From positions 1 to 32,039 of the forward strand of contig NZ_NGFP01000091.1 of NCBI RefSeq assembly GCF_002149035.1: 32,039 bases of DNA, in the 5' to 3' direction. The notes beneath the pieces were generated by a model. It saw nothing but the letters and a program-made list of their open reading frames with translations. It had not been told where the DNA came from and searched no databases. The DNA is from Streptosporangium minutum (GTDB lineage: Bacteria; Actinomycetota; Actinomycetes; Streptosporangiales; Streptosporangiaceae). Position 1 is the first letter of the stretch. Each line of letters begins with the position of its first letter. Positions 7,822-14,907 of the stretch are shown here, piece by piece. The translations under genes and the position numbers were made by a program.

Positions 7822-8528
7822 CGGATCTCCTTCGCGTCCGGCACGCCCAGCCGGTCGCGCTCCCGGCCGTCTTCCCGGGCGTCCTCCCCGTCGCCGTCCC
7901 GGACGTCCTTCCGATCACCGTCCTGGGTGTCTTCCCGGGTGTCTTCCCGGGCTTCCACACCGTCGCCCTTCCCGTCGCCGTCTCGGGCGTCCTTCCGATC
8001 ACCGTCGCGGACGTCCTCCCGGGCGTCCTCCCCGTCGCCCTTCCGGACGGCTCCGCCGCCATCCCCGCGGACGTCTTCGCCGTCGCCGTCGCGGGCGGCG
8101 AGAGACTCCGGCGGCGCCTCGGACAGCTCGGGGAACTCCGCGGGGCCCTCGGGCTCGTGCTCGGTGCGCGGGGCGGTCAGCGGGCCGGCGTGGATCTCCT
8201 GGCGGGCCTGGAGCCTGCTCGCCAGCAGCTCCGACACCCGCTGTTCGAGCACCGCGATCCTGGTGTCCCGCTCGCCCAGCGCGTTCACGACCCGGTTCAG
8301 CGTCTCGTCCACGCTCTGCGTGTGATAGCCGACGAGGCTGACCGGGAGCTGCAGGGCCATGAGGTCGGCGGCGCCGACCGGCCCGGCGACGGGGAGATCC
8401 AGCGGGGGGACGTCGGGAGCGAACTCGCTCAGTTCGCCGCCCCCTCCCATGGCGACCACCACCACGCCTACGAGGATGGCTACGGCAGCGAGAGCGAGTA
8501 CGACCAGCACATACGAATCGTGCCACAA
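7818..8528 (-). CDS. DivIVA-like membrane protein with a charged repetitive tail
   Basis: A 236-residue protein with one N-terminal membrane helix (YVLVVLALAAVAILVGVVVV). A short DivIVA-like segment follows (SLVGYHTQSVDETLNRVVNAL), running into a coiled coil (RDTRIAVLEQRVSELL). The last ~100 residues are almost entirely Asp, Arg, Glu, Gly and Lys in repeated DGDRKDARDGDGK-type phrases. Such proteins are presumed to sit at the membrane at poles or septa; the tail's role is unknown. The start is doubtful: TTG 8528 lies directly against GAGGAG, while GTG 8510 is the next in-frame choice. The tail is encoded by a degenerate direct repeat (about 7860-8100), so its length probably varies between strains. 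Confidence 0.68.
   Translation of the reverse strand: MWHDSYVLVVLALAAVAILVGVVVVAMGGGGELSEFAPDVPPLDLPVAGPVGAADLMALQLPVSLVGYHTQSVDETLNRVVNALGERDTRIAVLEQRVSELLASRLQARQEIHAGPLTAPRTEHEPEGPAEFPELSEAPPESLAARDGDGEDVRGDGGGAVRKGDGEDAREDVRDGDRKDARDGDGKGDGVEAREDTREDTQDGDRKDVRDGDGEDAREDGRERDRLGVPDAKEIR
7860..8100. repeat. Degenerate in-frame direct repeats encoding the charged tail
   Basis: The phrase TCTTCCCGGGCGTCCTCCCC and relatives, together with CGTCCTTCCGATCACCGTC, recur two to four times between 7860 and 8100. They spell repeated Asp-Gly-Asp-Arg-Lys-Asp-type peptides in the minus-strand gene. Spacing keeps the frame throughout, so the repeats have been selected as coding sequence. Confidence 0.7.
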
Positions 8529-8551
8529 CTCCTCTGATCTAGGATCGCACC

Positions 8552-8851
8552 GTGAGAGCTCTCGTGGTATTCGCTCCCGACGAACCGGGTGAACCCGACT
8601 GGGCCGAGGCCCACTCGATCGCCGAGATCGAGGAGCTCGTCCGCGCCGGGCGCACGGTCGCCGTCACGCCCGCCACGCTGGCCGGAGACGGCAGCGAGGC
8701 CGCGGAGCTCGCCGCGGCCTCGATCTGCGCCTGGGCCGGCGCCCGGGTCTTCCGCACCACCCGCCCCGCTCAGGTACGGCTGGCGGTCGAGATGACCGAG
8801 TCCCTGGCCGGGCGGCGGCCGCCCGAGCTAACCCGCCGTGGCCTCGCCTAG
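8552..8851 (+). CDS. Small protein resembling the C-terminal end of dihydropteroate synthase
   Basis: A 99-residue protein. Its middle, AAASICAWAGARVFRTTRPAQVR followed by LAVEMTESL, resembles the closing strand and helix of FolP (E. coli: AAMQGAHIIRVHDVKETVEAM). The pterin- and pABA-binding parts of the barrel are absent, so enzyme activity is unlikely. In mycobacteria folP2 lies between the LOG gene and tagA, the slot this gene fills. It may therefore be a reduced FolP relative or a domain kept for another purpose. The GTG start at 8552 has AGGA about seven bases upstream. It is divergent from the DivIVA-like gene (23 bases) and overlaps the LOG gene by 24 bases at its 3' end. The resemblance is judged by eye. 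Confidence 0.6.
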   Translation: MRALVVFAPDEPGEPDWAEAHSIAEIEELVRAGRTVAVTPATLAGDGSEAAELAAASICAWAGARVFRTTRPAQVRLAVEMTESLAGRRPPELTRRGLA

Positions 8852-9415
8852 CTCCTCGGCGCTGGGCACCAGGTGCGTGGTCGTCTTCTCCAGGTGCCGG
8901 AACGCCTCCTCGACCGTGGTGGTCCAGGAGATCGCGTCGAAGACGTCCGGCCGGGTGAACCCCTGCTCGTGCATCCCTTCGACCAGGGTCCTCAGCGGCG
9001 CGTAGACGCCCCACGGGTCGAGGAGCACCAGCGGCTTGTCGTGCAGGCCGATCGTCCGCGACGTCCAGATCTCGAACAGCTCCTCCAGCGTCCCGATGCC
9101 TCCGGGCAGGACCAGGAAGGCGTCGGAGCGGGCGTCCATGATGCCCTTGCGCTCGCGCATGTCGGTGGTGACGATCAGCTCGTCGGACTCCTCGTCGGAG
9201 ACCTCGATGTCCACCAGGGCCTGCGGGATCACCCCGATGGTCCGGCCACCGCCCGCGCGTGCCGCCCGCGCCACCGCGCCCATGCAGGAGACCTTGGCTC
9301 CCCCGCTCACCAGCGTGTGCCCCCGCCTGGCCAGCTCGGCGCCGACCTCCTCGGCCAGGGCCAGATACTTGTTGTCGATCTTCTGACTCGATGCCAGGAA
9401 TACGCAAATGAACAC
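8828..9415 (-). CDS. LOG family protein (TIGR00730, nucleoside 5'-monophosphate phosphoribohydrolase-like)
   Basis: A Rossmann-fold protein of the lysine decarboxylase-like/LOG family, whose studied members release free cytokinin bases from riboside monophosphates. The family signature PGGxGTxxE is present as LPGGIGTLEELFE, preceded by DMRERKGIMDARSDAF. GTG at 9415 is preferred because AAGG lies seven bases upstream; TTG at 9421 abuts that site. It follows a longer paralogue by about ten bases on the same strand. It is probably the counterpart of M. tuberculosis Rv1205, a LOG enzyme making cytokinins, but the substrate here is not proven. Confidence 0.9.
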   Translation of the reverse strand: MFICVFLASSQKIDNKYLALAEEVGAELARRGHTLVSGGAKVSCMGAVARAARAGGGRTIGVIPQALVDIEVSDEESDELIVTTDMRERKGIMDARSDAFLVLPGGIGTLEELFEIWTSRTIGLHDKPLVLLDPWGVYAPLRTLVEGMHEQGFTRPDVFDAISWTTTVEEAFRHLEKTTTHLVPSAEELGEATAG

Positions 9416-9424
9416 GGGCAAACC

Positions 9425-10228
9425 TTATTGGGCGTCGCCGACCGTGTTGCGGACCGCCCGCTGTTCCTCCCTGAGCCGCTCCGCCCTGTTCCGGTCGGCG
9501 TCGGCAATGATCCGTACGGCCTCGTCCACGTCGTCGGTGAGGTGGACGAGATCCACGTCCGCCGAAGAGATCTTGCCGCTGGGCATGAGGGTGTTCTTGA
9601 TCCAGTCGAGCAGCCCTCCCCAGAACTCCGTGCCCACCAGCACGACGGGGAAGGAGGTGACCTTGCGCGTCTGGACCAGCGTCAGCGCCTCGAACAGCTC
9701 GTCCATCGTGCCGAAGCCGCCCGGCAGCGCGATGAAGCCGCAGGAGTACTTCACGAACATGGTCTTGCGGACGAAGAAGTAGCGGAACTCGATCCCGAGA
9801 TCCACGTATTCGTTCATGTGCTGCTCGAAGGGGAGCTCGATGCCGAGGCCGACGGAGACCCCGCCCGCCTCCCTGGCGCCCCTGTTGGCCGCCTCCATGC
9901 AGCCGGGCCCGCCACCGGTGATCACGGCGTAGCCCGCCTCGGAGAGTTTCCGGCCGATCTTGATGCCCATCTCGTACTCGGGCGTGTCCTCGGAACTCCG
10001 GGCGGACCCGAAGACGGTCACCGCCTGAGGCAGTTCGGCGAGCTGACCGAAGCCCTCCACGAACTCCGCCTGGATGCGCATCACCCGCCACGGGTCCATG
10101 TGCAGCCAGTCGGCGGGGCCTCTGCGATCAAGAAGTCGCTGGTCATGGGTGGAGTCGGAGACGAGGTCGCCGCGGACCACGACGGCTCCCTGACGGCGTT
10201 CCGGACGTGTCTTCTTCATGTCGGTCAC
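9425..10228 (-). CDS. LOG family protein, longer paralogue
   Basis: A 267-residue second member of the TIGR00730/LOG family, with the signature LPGGFGTMDELFEALTLVQT and the nucleotide-binding start VTVFGSARSSEDTPEYEMG. Compared with its neighbour it has an N-terminal extension of about 60 residues (RQGAVVVRGDLVSDSTHDQRLLDRRG...) and a short C-terminal helix. The long form is widespread in actinomycetes and less studied. GTG 10228 has GAAGG about ten bases upstream; ATG 10219 is an alternative. The two LOG genes form a tandem pair that is probably co-transcribed. Paralogy does not show whether they share a substrate. Confidence 0.88.
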   Translation of the reverse strand: MTDMKKTRPERRQGAVVVRGDLVSDSTHDQRLLDRRGPADWLHMDPWRVMRIQAEFVEGFGQLAELPQAVTVFGSARSSEDTPEYEMGIKIGRKLSEAGYAVITGGGPGCMEAANRGAREAGGVSVGLGIELPFEQHMNEYVDLGIEFRYFFVRKTMFVKYSCGFIALPGGFGTMDELFEALTLVQTRKVTSFPVVLVGTEFWGGLLDWIKNTLMPSGKISSADVDLVHLTDDVDEAVRIIADADRNRAERLREEQRAVRNTVGDAQ

Positions 10229-10328
10229 CGTAGCGCCGCCTTCGGAAAAATCTTGGAAAATCTCCGGGAAAAGACGGAACCGGATTTCGAGGAGCCTGCG
10301 TCTAACTGCCGAGGGTGCTGCTCGGGAC

Positions 10329-10376
10329 TGAAAGTGGCTTTCCCCGCCAAATGGCCGGCGAGGAAAGCCACTTTCA
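10329..10376 (-). terminator. Strong hairpin after dapE
   Basis: A perfect 15-bp inverted repeat, TGAAAGTGGCTTTCC at 10329-10343 and its complement at 10362-10376, encloses an 18-base loop that can itself pair (CGCC/GGCG). It lies 36 bases past the dapE stop codon and before the LOG genes on the same strand. It therefore most likely ends the dapE transcript. There is no U tract. Confidence 0.7.
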
Positions 10377-10411
10377 TTTATGCCCAGCCGCCCGGACGGC
10401 GTCTGGGCAGG

Positions 10412-11473
10412 TCAGCCCAGCCAGCCGAGCATTCTGCGCTCGCAGTCGACGATCTTCTCCAGCGAGACGTACTCCCCGCGTTGATGCGCCAGATTCGGGT
10501 CGCCGGGGCCGTAGTTCACGGCGGGGACCCCGAGGCTGGAGAACAGCGAGACATCGGTCCAGCCGAGCTTGGCCCTCGGAGTGCCGCCGACGGCCTCCAG
10601 GAAGGCCGCCGCCACCGGATGGGTCAGGCCGGGCCGCGCCGCCGCGGCCCCGTCGGTGAACCGGACCTCGAAGCCGTCGAACACCTCGCTCACGTGCGCC
10701 TGGGCGTCCTCCAGGGACAGGTCGGGGGCGAAGCGGTAGTTGACGGTCACCACGCACTCGTCGGGGATCACGTTGCCCGCCACGCCGCCGCCGATCGCCA
10801 CCGCGTTCAGGCCCTCGTGGTACTCCAGCCCGTCCACCACCGGCAGCCTGGCCCGGTAGGCGTTCAGGATCGCGAGAACCGGCTCGGCGGCGTGGACGGC
10901 GTTGACCCCGAGCCAGGACCTGGCGCTGTGCGCGCGCTTGCCGCGGGTCGTGATCTGGGCGCGGAGCGTGCCCTGGCAGCCGCCCTCGATCACGCCGTCG
11001 GTGGGCTCCATGAGCACCGCGAAGTCACCCGCGAGCAGCGCGGGGTGCCTGCGGCTGAGCCGGAGCAGGCCGTTGCGCTCGGCCTCGATCTCCTCGCAGT
11101 CGTAGAAGACGTAGGTGACGTCCCGGCTCGGCGCGCGGAGCGCCGCGGCCAGCTTCAGCGCGACCGCGACGCCGGCCTTCATGTCCGAGGTGCCGCAGCC
11201 GTACAGCAGGTCGCCCTCGACCCGGCTGGGCAGGTTGCCGGCGACCGGGACGGTGTCGATGTGCCCGGCGATCACCACCCGCTCGCCGCGACCGAGCTCG
11301 GTGCGGGCGACGATCGCCTCGCCGTCGCGATGCACGGTCAGGTGCGGGAGGGGGCGCAGGGCCTCCTCGACCGCGTCCGCCAGGGCCTTCTCGTCGCCGC
11401 TGACCGACTCGACGTCGACGATCCGCGCGGTGAGCGCCCCGACGTCCTGTGTGAGATCCAGACGCGTACTCAT
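10412..11473 (-). CDS. dapE: Succinyl-diaminopimelate desuccinylase
   Basis: M20-family zinc enzyme cleaving N-succinyl-L,L-diaminopimelate, the penultimate stage of meso-diaminopimelate synthesis for lysine and peptidoglycan. The 353 residues carry the metal and catalytic motifs in order: GHIDTVPV, GCGTSDMKAGVA, VFYDCEEIEAERNGL (general-base Glu pair), LMEPTDG and, near the end, NLAHQRGEYV. The central dimerisation domain begins near GTLRAQITTRGKRAHSARSW. The ATG at 11473 has AAGG eight bases upstream. It is divergent from the MerR-type gene across 41 bases. dapD and dapC lie 1-5 kb away but in separate transcription units, so the pathway is clustered rather than in one operon. Confidence 0.93.
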   Translation of the reverse strand: MSTRLDLTQDVGALTARIVDVESVSGDEKALADAVEEALRPLPHLTVHRDGEAIVARTELGRGERVVIAGHIDTVPVAGNLPSRVEGDLLYGCGTSDMKAGVAVALKLAAALRAPSRDVTYVFYDCEEIEAERNGLLRLSRRHPALLAGDFAVLMEPTDGVIEGGCQGTLRAQITTRGKRAHSARSWLGVNAVHAAEPVLAILNAYRARLPVVDGLEYHEGLNAVAIGGGVAGNVIPDECVVTVNYRFAPDLSLEDAQAHVSEVFDGFEVRFTDGAAAARPGLTHPVAAAFLEAVGGTPRAKLGWTDVSLFSSLGVPAVNYGPGDPNLAHQRGEYVSLEKIVDCERRMLGWLG

Positions 11474-11514
11474 GCTCGCGACCTTATCCCCGGCCGTGGG
11501 CTTTACTGGAAGAC

Positions 11515-12270
11515 GTGTTACGCATCGGCGAACTGGCCGCGCTGGCCGGCGTCACGACCAGGACGATCCGCCACTACCACCAGGTGGGGCTGCTGGCCGA
11601 ACCCCCGCGGACCGCGGCGGGCTACCGGCTGTACGGCATGGCCGACGTGGTCCGCCTGATCAGGATCCGCCGGCTGGCGGCCCTCGGCATGAGCCTTCCC
11701 GACATCGGCCGGGTGCTCAGCCCCAGGCAGGACCTGCGCGAGGCGCTGGCGGATCTGGACGCCGACCTGGCCAGGGAGGAGGAGGCCGTCCGGCGGCAGC
11801 GGGCCATGCTCGCCGAGCTCATGCACACCGGTCGCGACCCGGCGCTGACGCCGGAGCTGGGCCACATCTTCGCCGAGCTGGAACAGATCTTCCCCGCCCA
11901 CCCGCTGCTGGAGCGGGAACGGGAGACGATCACCCTCCTGGAGGCGGCCGCGCCGGAGGCGGCCCAGGCGCTGACCGGCGTCTACCGGACGTCGATGGGC
12001 GACGAGAGGCTCCAGCGCCGGATGTGGGACCTCGGGCTCCGGTTCGAGGCGCTGCAGGACGCCTCCCCCGACGACCCGGAGGTCGCGGCGCTCGCCGCCG
12101 AGATGGCCGACGCGATGCGCCCCTTCATGGACGCCGTGTCGGCCGACGGCCGGGCCGAGGCCGGGTCCGGCGGCCCGGCGGGGACCGTGTCGGGAGAGAG
12201 GCTCAGCGCGATGATGGTCGACGCCCTGTCACCCGCCCAGCGCAGGGTCGTCGAGCTCCTCACGCCCTGA
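11515..12270 (+). CDS. MerR family transcriptional regulator
   Basis: A 251-residue regulator. The N-terminal MerR winged helix is clear: LRIGELAALAGVTTRTIRHY, GLLAEPPRTAAGYRLY, then VVRLIRIRRLAALGMSLPDI. The dimerisation helix follows (EALADLDADLAREEEAVRRQ). The C-terminal ~140 residues are helical with no motif I recognise, and no cysteine cluster for metal sensing was seen. The GTG start at 11515 is followed directly by TTA (Leu), a very rare codon in such genomes and the target of bldA-type control in Streptomyces. The ribosome site is weak (GGAAG). It may control itself or the divergent dapE, since the 41-base gap must hold both promoters; this is inference. Confidence 0.9.
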   Translation: MLRIGELAALAGVTTRTIRHYHQVGLLAEPPRTAAGYRLYGMADVVRLIRIRRLAALGMSLPDIGRVLSPRQDLREALADLDADLAREEEAVRRQRAMLAELMHTGRDPALTPELGHIFAELEQIFPAHPLLERERETITLLEAAAPEAAQALTGVYRTSMGDERLQRRMWDLGLRFEALQDASPDDPEVAALAAEMADAMRPFMDAVSADGRAEAGSGGPAGTVSGERLSAMMVDALSPAQRRVVELLTP

Positions 12271-12279
12271 CACCCAGGA

Positions 12280-12365
12280 CGCCCACCCGCCGCGCGGTTC
12301 CGTCGCGTCTCATACACCGCCGTCCCGTCGCGCCTCACTCGCCGTGCGGTCCCCGCCGCGCCCCG
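12280..12365. repeat. Imperfect GC-rich tandem repeat between convergent merR-type and dapD genes
   Basis: Three degenerate units of about 25 bases can be read across 12280-12365, each with a CGCCG(C/T)GCGGT-like part and a CCGTCGCG(T/C)CTCA-like part. The middle copy has a short deletion. The region lies downstream of both convergent stop codons and no gene is visible in it. The repeat is weak and was judged by eye. Confidence 0.35.
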
Positions 12366-12373
12366 GTCGCGGC

Positions 12374-13204
12374 TCAGGCGTTGGCCCCGTACTCGCGGAG
12401 GATCTCGTCGAGCTCCGCCTTGTCGTGCCGTCGCTCCTCCCGCAGGCGCTCGAGCACCAGCACGCAGGGCAGCCCGAAGGTGCCCCCGGGGAACTCCCGG
12501 TCGCGGGTGCCGCCGACCGCCACGCACCAGTCGGGGACGCGGCCCCGGCCCAGCTCCTCACCCGTCCGCACGTCGACGACCGGCGTAGAGGCGGACAGGA
12601 CCGCGCCGGCGCCGACCACCGCGCCCCTGCCCACCCGGGCCCCTTCCATGATCATCGCTCGGCTGCCGATCAGCGCGTCGTCCTCGACGACCACCGGGAC
12701 CGCGTCCGGAGGCTCCAGGACGCCGCCGATCCCGGCCCCGCCGGACAGGTGGACGTTCTTGCCGATCTGGGCGCACGAGCCGACCGTGGCCCAGGTGTCC
12801 ACCATGGTCCCGGCGTCCACGTGGGCGCCGATGTCGACGAAGGAGGGCATCAGCACGACGCCGGGCGCGACGTGGGCGCCCCAGCGGGCGATCGCCCCGG
12901 GCACCACGCGGACGCCGTCGAAGGAGGTCTTCAGCGGGACGCGGTCATGATGGTGGAAGTCGCCCACCTGGGACCTGGCCATACCGAGCACGCGGAACGC
13001 CAGCAGGACGGCCCGCCTGGCCCGCTCGTCCACGACCACCTCTCCGGTGGGGGAGACAGCGGCGACCCGGGCTCTGCCGGTGTCGAGCATGTCGACGGCG
13101 CCGACGACGACGCTCCGCGCCTCGGCGTCGCCGGGGCCCAGCTCGGTCCTGCGCTCCCACAGCTCGTCGACGGCCGCCGGCAGCGGACTGGAATGGGTCT
13201 GGAT
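12374..13204 (-). CDS. dapD: 2,3,4,5-tetrahydropyridine-2,6-dicarboxylate N-succinyltransferase, E. coli-type
   Basis: Transfers succinyl from succinyl-CoA to tetrahydrodipicolinate in the succinylase branch of lysine/DAP synthesis. The left-handed beta-helix is evident in GAHVAPGVVLMPSFVDIGAH, MVDTWATVGSCAQIGKNVH, LSGGAGIGGVLEP and EDDALIGSRAMIMEGARVG. These match the E. coli DapD type, not the distinct DapD of mycobacteria and Streptomyces. No ATG, GTG or TTG lies near the expected N-terminus. The best ribosome site, GGAGGAG at 13216-13210, is five bases before an ATC codon at 13204-13202. Starting there gives 276 residues (E. coli 274), beginning xQTHSSPLP. The frame stays open to 13603, but those extra residues overlap the divergent gene and look unreal. 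The ATC start is inferred; a sequencing error is the main alternative. Confidence 0.88.
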   Translation of the reverse strand: MQTHSSPLPAAVDELWERRTELGPGDAEARSVVVGAVDMLDTGRARVAAVSPTGEVVVDERARRAVLLAFRVLGMARSQVGDFHHHDRVPLKTSFDGVRVVPGAIARWGAHVAPGVVLMPSFVDIGAHVDAGTMVDTWATVGSCAQIGKNVHLSGGAGIGGVLEPPDAVPVVVEDDALIGSRAMIMEGARVGRGAVVGAGAVLSASTPVVDVRTGEELGRGRVPDWCVAVGGTRDREFPGGTFGLPCVLVLERLREERRHDKAELDEILREYGANA

Positions 13205-13216
13205 CGTGGCTCCTCC
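13202..13216 (-). promoter_or_regulatory. Strong ribosome binding site before an ATC codon of dapD
   Basis: GGAGGAG occupies 13216-13210 on the minus strand, then CCACG, then ATC. No standard start codon occurs in frame for more than 60 codons upstream. The first residues downstream already align with the DapD N-terminus. This makes ATC the most plausible initiation codon. Confidence 0.55.
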
Positions 13217-13406
13217 GCTCCCACGCGAAAGCGGCTTCCCACCCCCCGGAGGGAGCGGCTTCCCGCTAGGCCGCAGGGCGTCGCGACGGACAAGCCCTGC
13301 CCGCAGAACGTGTGGAACGATAACAGAGCGCGACGGTCCGACTTCAAGATTCGACCGATAATTTCCGGCGGTTCTTCCCCTGCCAGGGACCGGTAGGTTC
13401 TTCAGG

Positions 13407-14231
13407 GTGCGACGGCGATTCTCCAAAGGGGTCATCGCGATCATCGCGATCGTGAGCGTGCTCGCGGTGGCCATCACCGTGGGTATCTTCGCCCTGCTCA
13501 ACAGGGTCACGCCGTTCACCGAGCCGGTGGAGGGGTGCAAGATCACCACTCCGGAGGGCTCCTTGGAGCTGGAGATCCCGCAGGCCCAGGTGGCCTCGGT
13601 CATCGCGGCGGTGGCCGCCCGCAGGAAGCTGCCCGAGCGGGCCGTCGTGATCGCCTACGCCACCGGCATCCAGGAGTCCAAGCTGCTGAACCTGCCGTTC
13701 GGCGACCGCGACTCGGTCGGGGTGTTCCAGCAGCGCCCCTCGCAGGGCTGGGGCAAGCCCGAGCAGCTCGTCGACCCGGTCTACTCCTCGGGCAAGTTCT
13801 TCTCCGCCCTGGTGAAGGTGAAGCGCTACCGGAAGCTGCCGCTCCACGAGGCGGCCCAGGAGGTGCAGCGCTCGGCCGACGGCTCGGCCTACGCCCAGCA
13901 CGAGGGGGAGGCGAAGATCCTCGCCGCGGCGTTCACCGGGCGGGTGCCCCAGGCCGTGCACTGCTGGTTCCCGGCTCCCACCGGGAAGACGCCCGTCTCC
14001 GGCACGGCCGGGGCCAGGCAGGAGCTCGCCCGCGCGCTCGGCTCCGGGACCACGCTCAACGCCACCTCGCAGAAGCACGGCTGGCTGATGTCCGGCTGGT
14101 CGGTCGCCCACGCCAAGGAGTTCGGGCTGCGGCAGGTCCGCTACAACGGCCGGAGCTGGACACCGGTGCGCGGCGACGACGGCTGGCAGGCCGACGCCGG
14201 AGCCCCGGCGGGCAAGGTCGAGATCTCCTAG
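13407..14231 (+). CDS. Membrane-anchored lysozyme-like actinobacterial protein
   Basis: A 274-residue protein with an N-terminal anchor (residues 8-31, GVIAIIAIVSVLAVAITVGIF) and an extracytoplasmic domain. The conserved centre, YATGIQESKLLNLPFGDRDS followed by VGVFQQRPSQGWG, is widespread in actinomycetes and has the layout of a lysozyme-like fold. E90 stands where the catalytic Glu of transglycosylases would be. Cysteines 44 and 186 could form a disulfide. Family members are unnamed and sometimes mislabelled as transporters. Muralytic activity is inference. The GTG start at 13407 is divergent from dapD. Its stop shares a CTAG tetranucleotide with the convergent DUF4178 gene. Confidence 0.75.
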   Translation: MRRRFSKGVIAIIAIVSVLAVAITVGIFALLNRVTPFTEPVEGCKITTPEGSLELEIPQAQVASVIAAVAARRKLPERAVVIAYATGIQESKLLNLPFGDRDSVGVFQQRPSQGWGKPEQLVDPVYSSGKFFSALVKVKRYRKLPLHEAAQEVQRSADGSAYAQHEGEAKILAAAFTGRVPQAVHCWFPAPTGKTPVSGTAGARQELARALGSGTTLNATSQKHGWLMSGWSVAHAKEFGLRQVRYNGRSWTPVRGDDGWQADAGAPAGKVEIS

Positions 14232-14896
14232 CCCTTCTTCTCGATCTTGATGGAGCCCGGCGGCAGCGGCTGGGCGTAGGAGGAGCTCCAGGGCTGCCCC
14301 TGGAGCCGCTCGAAGCAGAGCAGGCGGCCGTCGGCGGCCCGGTAGTCGGCGAAGTCGAGCAGGCCCCGCTCGGGCATCGAGGTGACGCCCTCCCCGCGGA
14401 AGGCGGCGGTCCCGCGGTCCACCGGGAAGAACTCGACCCCCTCGACGCTCAGCGTGGTCTTGGCCGGGATCATGCCCTGCGTGGGCACCGGCGTCCACAG
14501 CAGCACCTCGAGGTGGGGCGGGTCACCCGGGTTCAGACCGGCGCGCGTCTCGATCGACAGCCACTGGTAGCGGCGGGTGCCGTCGTCGAGGAGGTACTCC
14601 GTCCACTGGTTTCCCTGCCACGACAGGTACATCGCGCCCAGGACGCGGGTCCGCACGCTCTGGCAGTCGATCGTGTCGCCCACCTTGATCGTGCGGGGAT
14701 CGGGGTAGTCGATGCCGACATGGCCCGCGCTCGGTTGAGGCGGCGGCGCGACCTCGGCCGGCTGGAGGGGGATATCGCCGGGCGGCTCGGTCTTGCGCGG
14801 CTTCCTGTCCTGACGCGTGGTCGCGAAGAACGCGCCAAGCAGAAGAACAAGTGTCACTGCGCTCAATCCGAGTATCGCGGCGACCTCAGGGGTCAT
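14228..14896 (-). CDS. DUF4178 domain protein with N-terminal membrane anchor
   Basis: A 222-residue protein of unknown function. A membrane helix (AAILGLSAVTLVLLLGAFFA) and a Pro/Lys-rich linker precede a beta-rich domain with VGDTIDCQSVRTRVLGAMYL, WTEYLLDDGTRRYQWLSIET and a closing LLCFERL. This is the pattern of DUF4178. The ATG at 14896 lies 11 bases after the dapC stop, and its ribosome site (TAGGA) overlaps that stop codon. It is thus read from the fdxA-dapC transcription unit. Nothing links it chemically to lysine synthesis. It ends convergently with the lysozyme-like gene, sharing CTAG. Confidence 0.78.
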   Translation of the reverse strand: MTPEVAAILGLSAVTLVLLLGAFFATTRQDRKPRKTEPPGDIPLQPAEVAPPPQPSAGHVGIDYPDPRTIKVGDTIDCQSVRTRVLGAMYLSWQGNQWTEYLLDDGTRRYQWLSIETRAGLNPGDPPHLEVLLWTPVPTQGMIPAKTTLSVEGVEFFPVDRGTAAFRGEGVTSMPERGLLDFADYRAADGRLLCFERLQGQPWSSSYAQPLPPGSIKIEKKG

Positions 14897-14907
14897 GCCG
14901 CGCGATC

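Noticed and set aside
6206-8062. A 618-codon minus-strand frame with Thr/Gly/Arg-rich repeats
   Set aside because: It results from the DivIVA-like repeat and the 26-bp tandem array read in another frame, and it crosses the clear tag and hydratase genes.
8873-11659. A 928-codon plus-strand frame opposite the LOG and dapE genes
   Set aside because: Both LOG genes and dapE on the minus strand have full family motifs. The opposing frame reads as RR/GG/H-rich shadow sequence.
13205-13603. N-terminal extension of DapD to 409 residues
   Set aside because: The added 133 residues do not resemble DapD, overlap the divergent lysozyme-like gene and its promoter region, and exceed the family length by about half.
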